A stretch of DNA of 64,000 nucleotides from Sulfopaludibacter sp035606355 (lineage in GTDB: Bacteria; Acidobacteriota; Terriglobia; Bryobacterales; Bryobacteraceae), in NCBI GenBank assembly GCA_035606355.1, contig DATNFO010000018.1:62001-126000 (forward strand), read 5' to 3'. The first letter of the stretch is position 1; each line of letters starts with the position of its first letter. Below are positions 63,071 through 64,000 of this stretch, one piece after another. The position numbers were made by a program, and so were the translations under genes. A model generated the notes under the pieces. That model did no database searches. It was not told the DNA's origin and saw only the letters and a program-made list of their open reading frames with translations.

Positions 63071-63589
63071 GTGAACAAAGTCTACGCGTGGTATCCTCAC
63101 GACGGAAACCTGGGTCATGCATCGATGGATATCTCCTTCGGAGGCGGCCCCGGAGTTGCCGAATACGTGAGTTTTTGGCCCAAAGGGTTGATCGATAGAC
63201 ACATATTGGTAACCGGCGGGGGCTCGACGAATTACACTTACCCTCAGGATGTGAAAGCCCAAGGGTGCGATCCACATGCCACCATCGAAATCGATTGCCT
63301 CGACGAGAACAAGATGCGGGCCTTCTGGCTCTCTCACCTTCCGGGAGCTCGTTATTCTCTACTGTTCAAGAACTGCGCGAATTTCGTCTGCGCAACGCTC
63401 TTAGAGGGCGGCGCCGCGTTCTGCGACGCAGTGAACCGTTTCACGGGGAGTCATTCGCTTTGGACGCCTTATGAGGTGGTCACGCTGGCCGAGTTGACCG
63501 CCGATAACTCGGACGTCATCAAGAAGCAGCGCATCCTCGGCCAACCGGAACAGCCGCATATGGGCTATTGGCGATACATGGGCCGCTGA
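63071..63589 (+). CDS. Hypothetical protein with a candidate LRAT/NlpC-like His...Cys site
   Basis: 172 residues from a GTG at 63071, 9 nt after AAGGAG; the frame extends upstream but without a better start. No leader is seen. H16 in NLGHASMDISFG and a Cys in LFKNCANFVCATLL stand in the order of circularly permuted papain-fold enzymes (LRAT/NlpC type, with an NC motif). Between them is a Gly-rich, aromatic stretch. The fold call is from motif only. The substrate would be an acyl or peptide group; it is not known. Confidence 0.65.
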   Translation: MNKVYAWYPHDGNLGHASMDISFGGGPGVAEYVSFWPKGLIDRHILVTGGGSTNYTYPQDVKAQGCDPHATIEIDCLDENKMRAFWLSHLPGARYSLLFKNCANFVCATLLEGGAAFCDAVNRFTGSHSLWTPYEVVTLAELTADNSDVIKKQRILGQPEQPHMGYWRYMGR

Positions 63590-63603
63590 GGCGCCATGCC
63601 GAT

Positions 63604-64000
63604 ATCTACCGGGCTTGTGAAAAAATCCGGCTGCCGTTCTCGTCGCGCTCCGTCCGCCTTTCGATGCACCTTTTACCGCTCCCTCACGGGTTTGTGAAGA
63701 AATCCGGCTGTTGTTCTCGTCGCGCTCCATCCGCCTTTCGATACACCTTTTACCGCTCCCTCACGGTCACGGCTCCGTTAGCAGCATCAACTACATACGG
63801 AGCCGTGACCGTGAGGGAGCGGTAAAAGGTGCCGGGGATAGGAGTACGGTTGAATGCGGCAAAAAAAGCAATTCGGTATTTTTTCACAACCCCTGACGGT
63901 CGCGGCTCCGTTAGCAGAATCAAGTACATACGGGGCCGTGACCGTAAGGGAGCGGTAAAAGGTGCCGGGGATAGGAGTGCGATTGAATGGCGGCAAAAAG
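63604..64000. repeat. R1 array, locus 6 (runs off the window)
   Basis: The last 400 nt are R1 sequence. Two forward units lie about 75 nt apart (cores near 63669 and 63744), preceded by GGGCTTGTGAAAAAAT. The central hairpin and a reverse core (near 63812) lead to a right end TTTTTTCACAACCCC. A further hairpin plus reverse core (near 63946) follows. Between reverse cores and right ends is a common segment with GGCAAAAAA. No gene is seen. Confidence 0.87.

Overview
The window is GC-rich, densely coded bacterial chromosome. It most resembles Acidobacteriota of the Bryobacterales type (Solibacter/Bryobacter relatives). The grounds are family content: two DUF1592-DUF1552 gene pairs, a tandem TIGR03435 protein, an S53 protease with a TIGR03437-type C-terminus, a BNR/sortilin-like propeller protein, a PEP-CTERM protein and many short exported c-type cytochromes. 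This assignment is inferred from protein families; no rRNA is present. There is no phage, plasmid, integrase or CRISPR.

Layout. 1-4.9 kb (minus): DUF1592, DUF1552 and a partial ankyrin protein. 5.1-6.1 kb: a PAS/Cys-cluster protein and a response regulator. 6.2-10.0 kb (minus): five translationally coupled sulfur genes (sulfurtransferase, two half-size YeeE/YedE transporters, a rhodanese lacking its cysteine, a class V aminotransferase). 10.2-15.9 kb: NHL propeller, quinoprotein dehydrogenase plus cytochrome c, exported DapA-family protein, amine-oxidising flavoprotein. 16-21 kb: exported aminotransferase, PEGA-like protein, broken ankyrin gene, barrel-like protein, GH5 enzyme. 21.1-25.5 kb: second DUF1592-DUF1552 pair. 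25.5-31.5 kb: S53 protease, redoxin, cytochrome-HhH fusion, ECF sigma/anti-sigma/effector operon. 31.7-38 kb: PAS-LuxR regulator, amine oxidase, guanine deaminase, FecR-type protein, purine permease. 38-44 kb: PEP-CTERM protein, amidase, UxaC, beta-CASP hydrolase, coiled-coil membrane protein. 44-54 kb: a 49-residue His-rich exported peptide, BNR protein, MscS channel, decayed asmA-like gene, beta-propeller, tRNA-Lys, K+ channel. 54-64 kb: DUF4142 protein, solitary antitoxin, tRNA-Arg, FAH hydrolase, the SAM cycle genes ahcY-metK opposite an ArsR-methyltransferase regulator, the TIGR03435 protein and a candidate papain-like hydrolase.

The most striking non-coding signal is three families of dispersed palindromes. 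R1 is a REPIN/MITE-like element with core CCTTTTACCGCTCCCT; about 20 cores lie at six loci, and one full copy interrupts the asmA-like gene. R2 (ACCGGTCTCCCGACCGGT type) is seen only in convergent 3'-3' gaps. R3 has arms CGACAGGAA/TTCCTGTCG. Several R2/R3 copies touch a stop codon, and some appear to supply it.

Functionally the genes suggest an aerobic heterotroph with much periplasmic redox chemistry, uronate and mannan use, purine salvage and sulfur handling. Starts were moved where a Shine-Dalgarno sequence favoured an internal ATG or GTG. All functional names rest on remembered family motifs and not on database searches.
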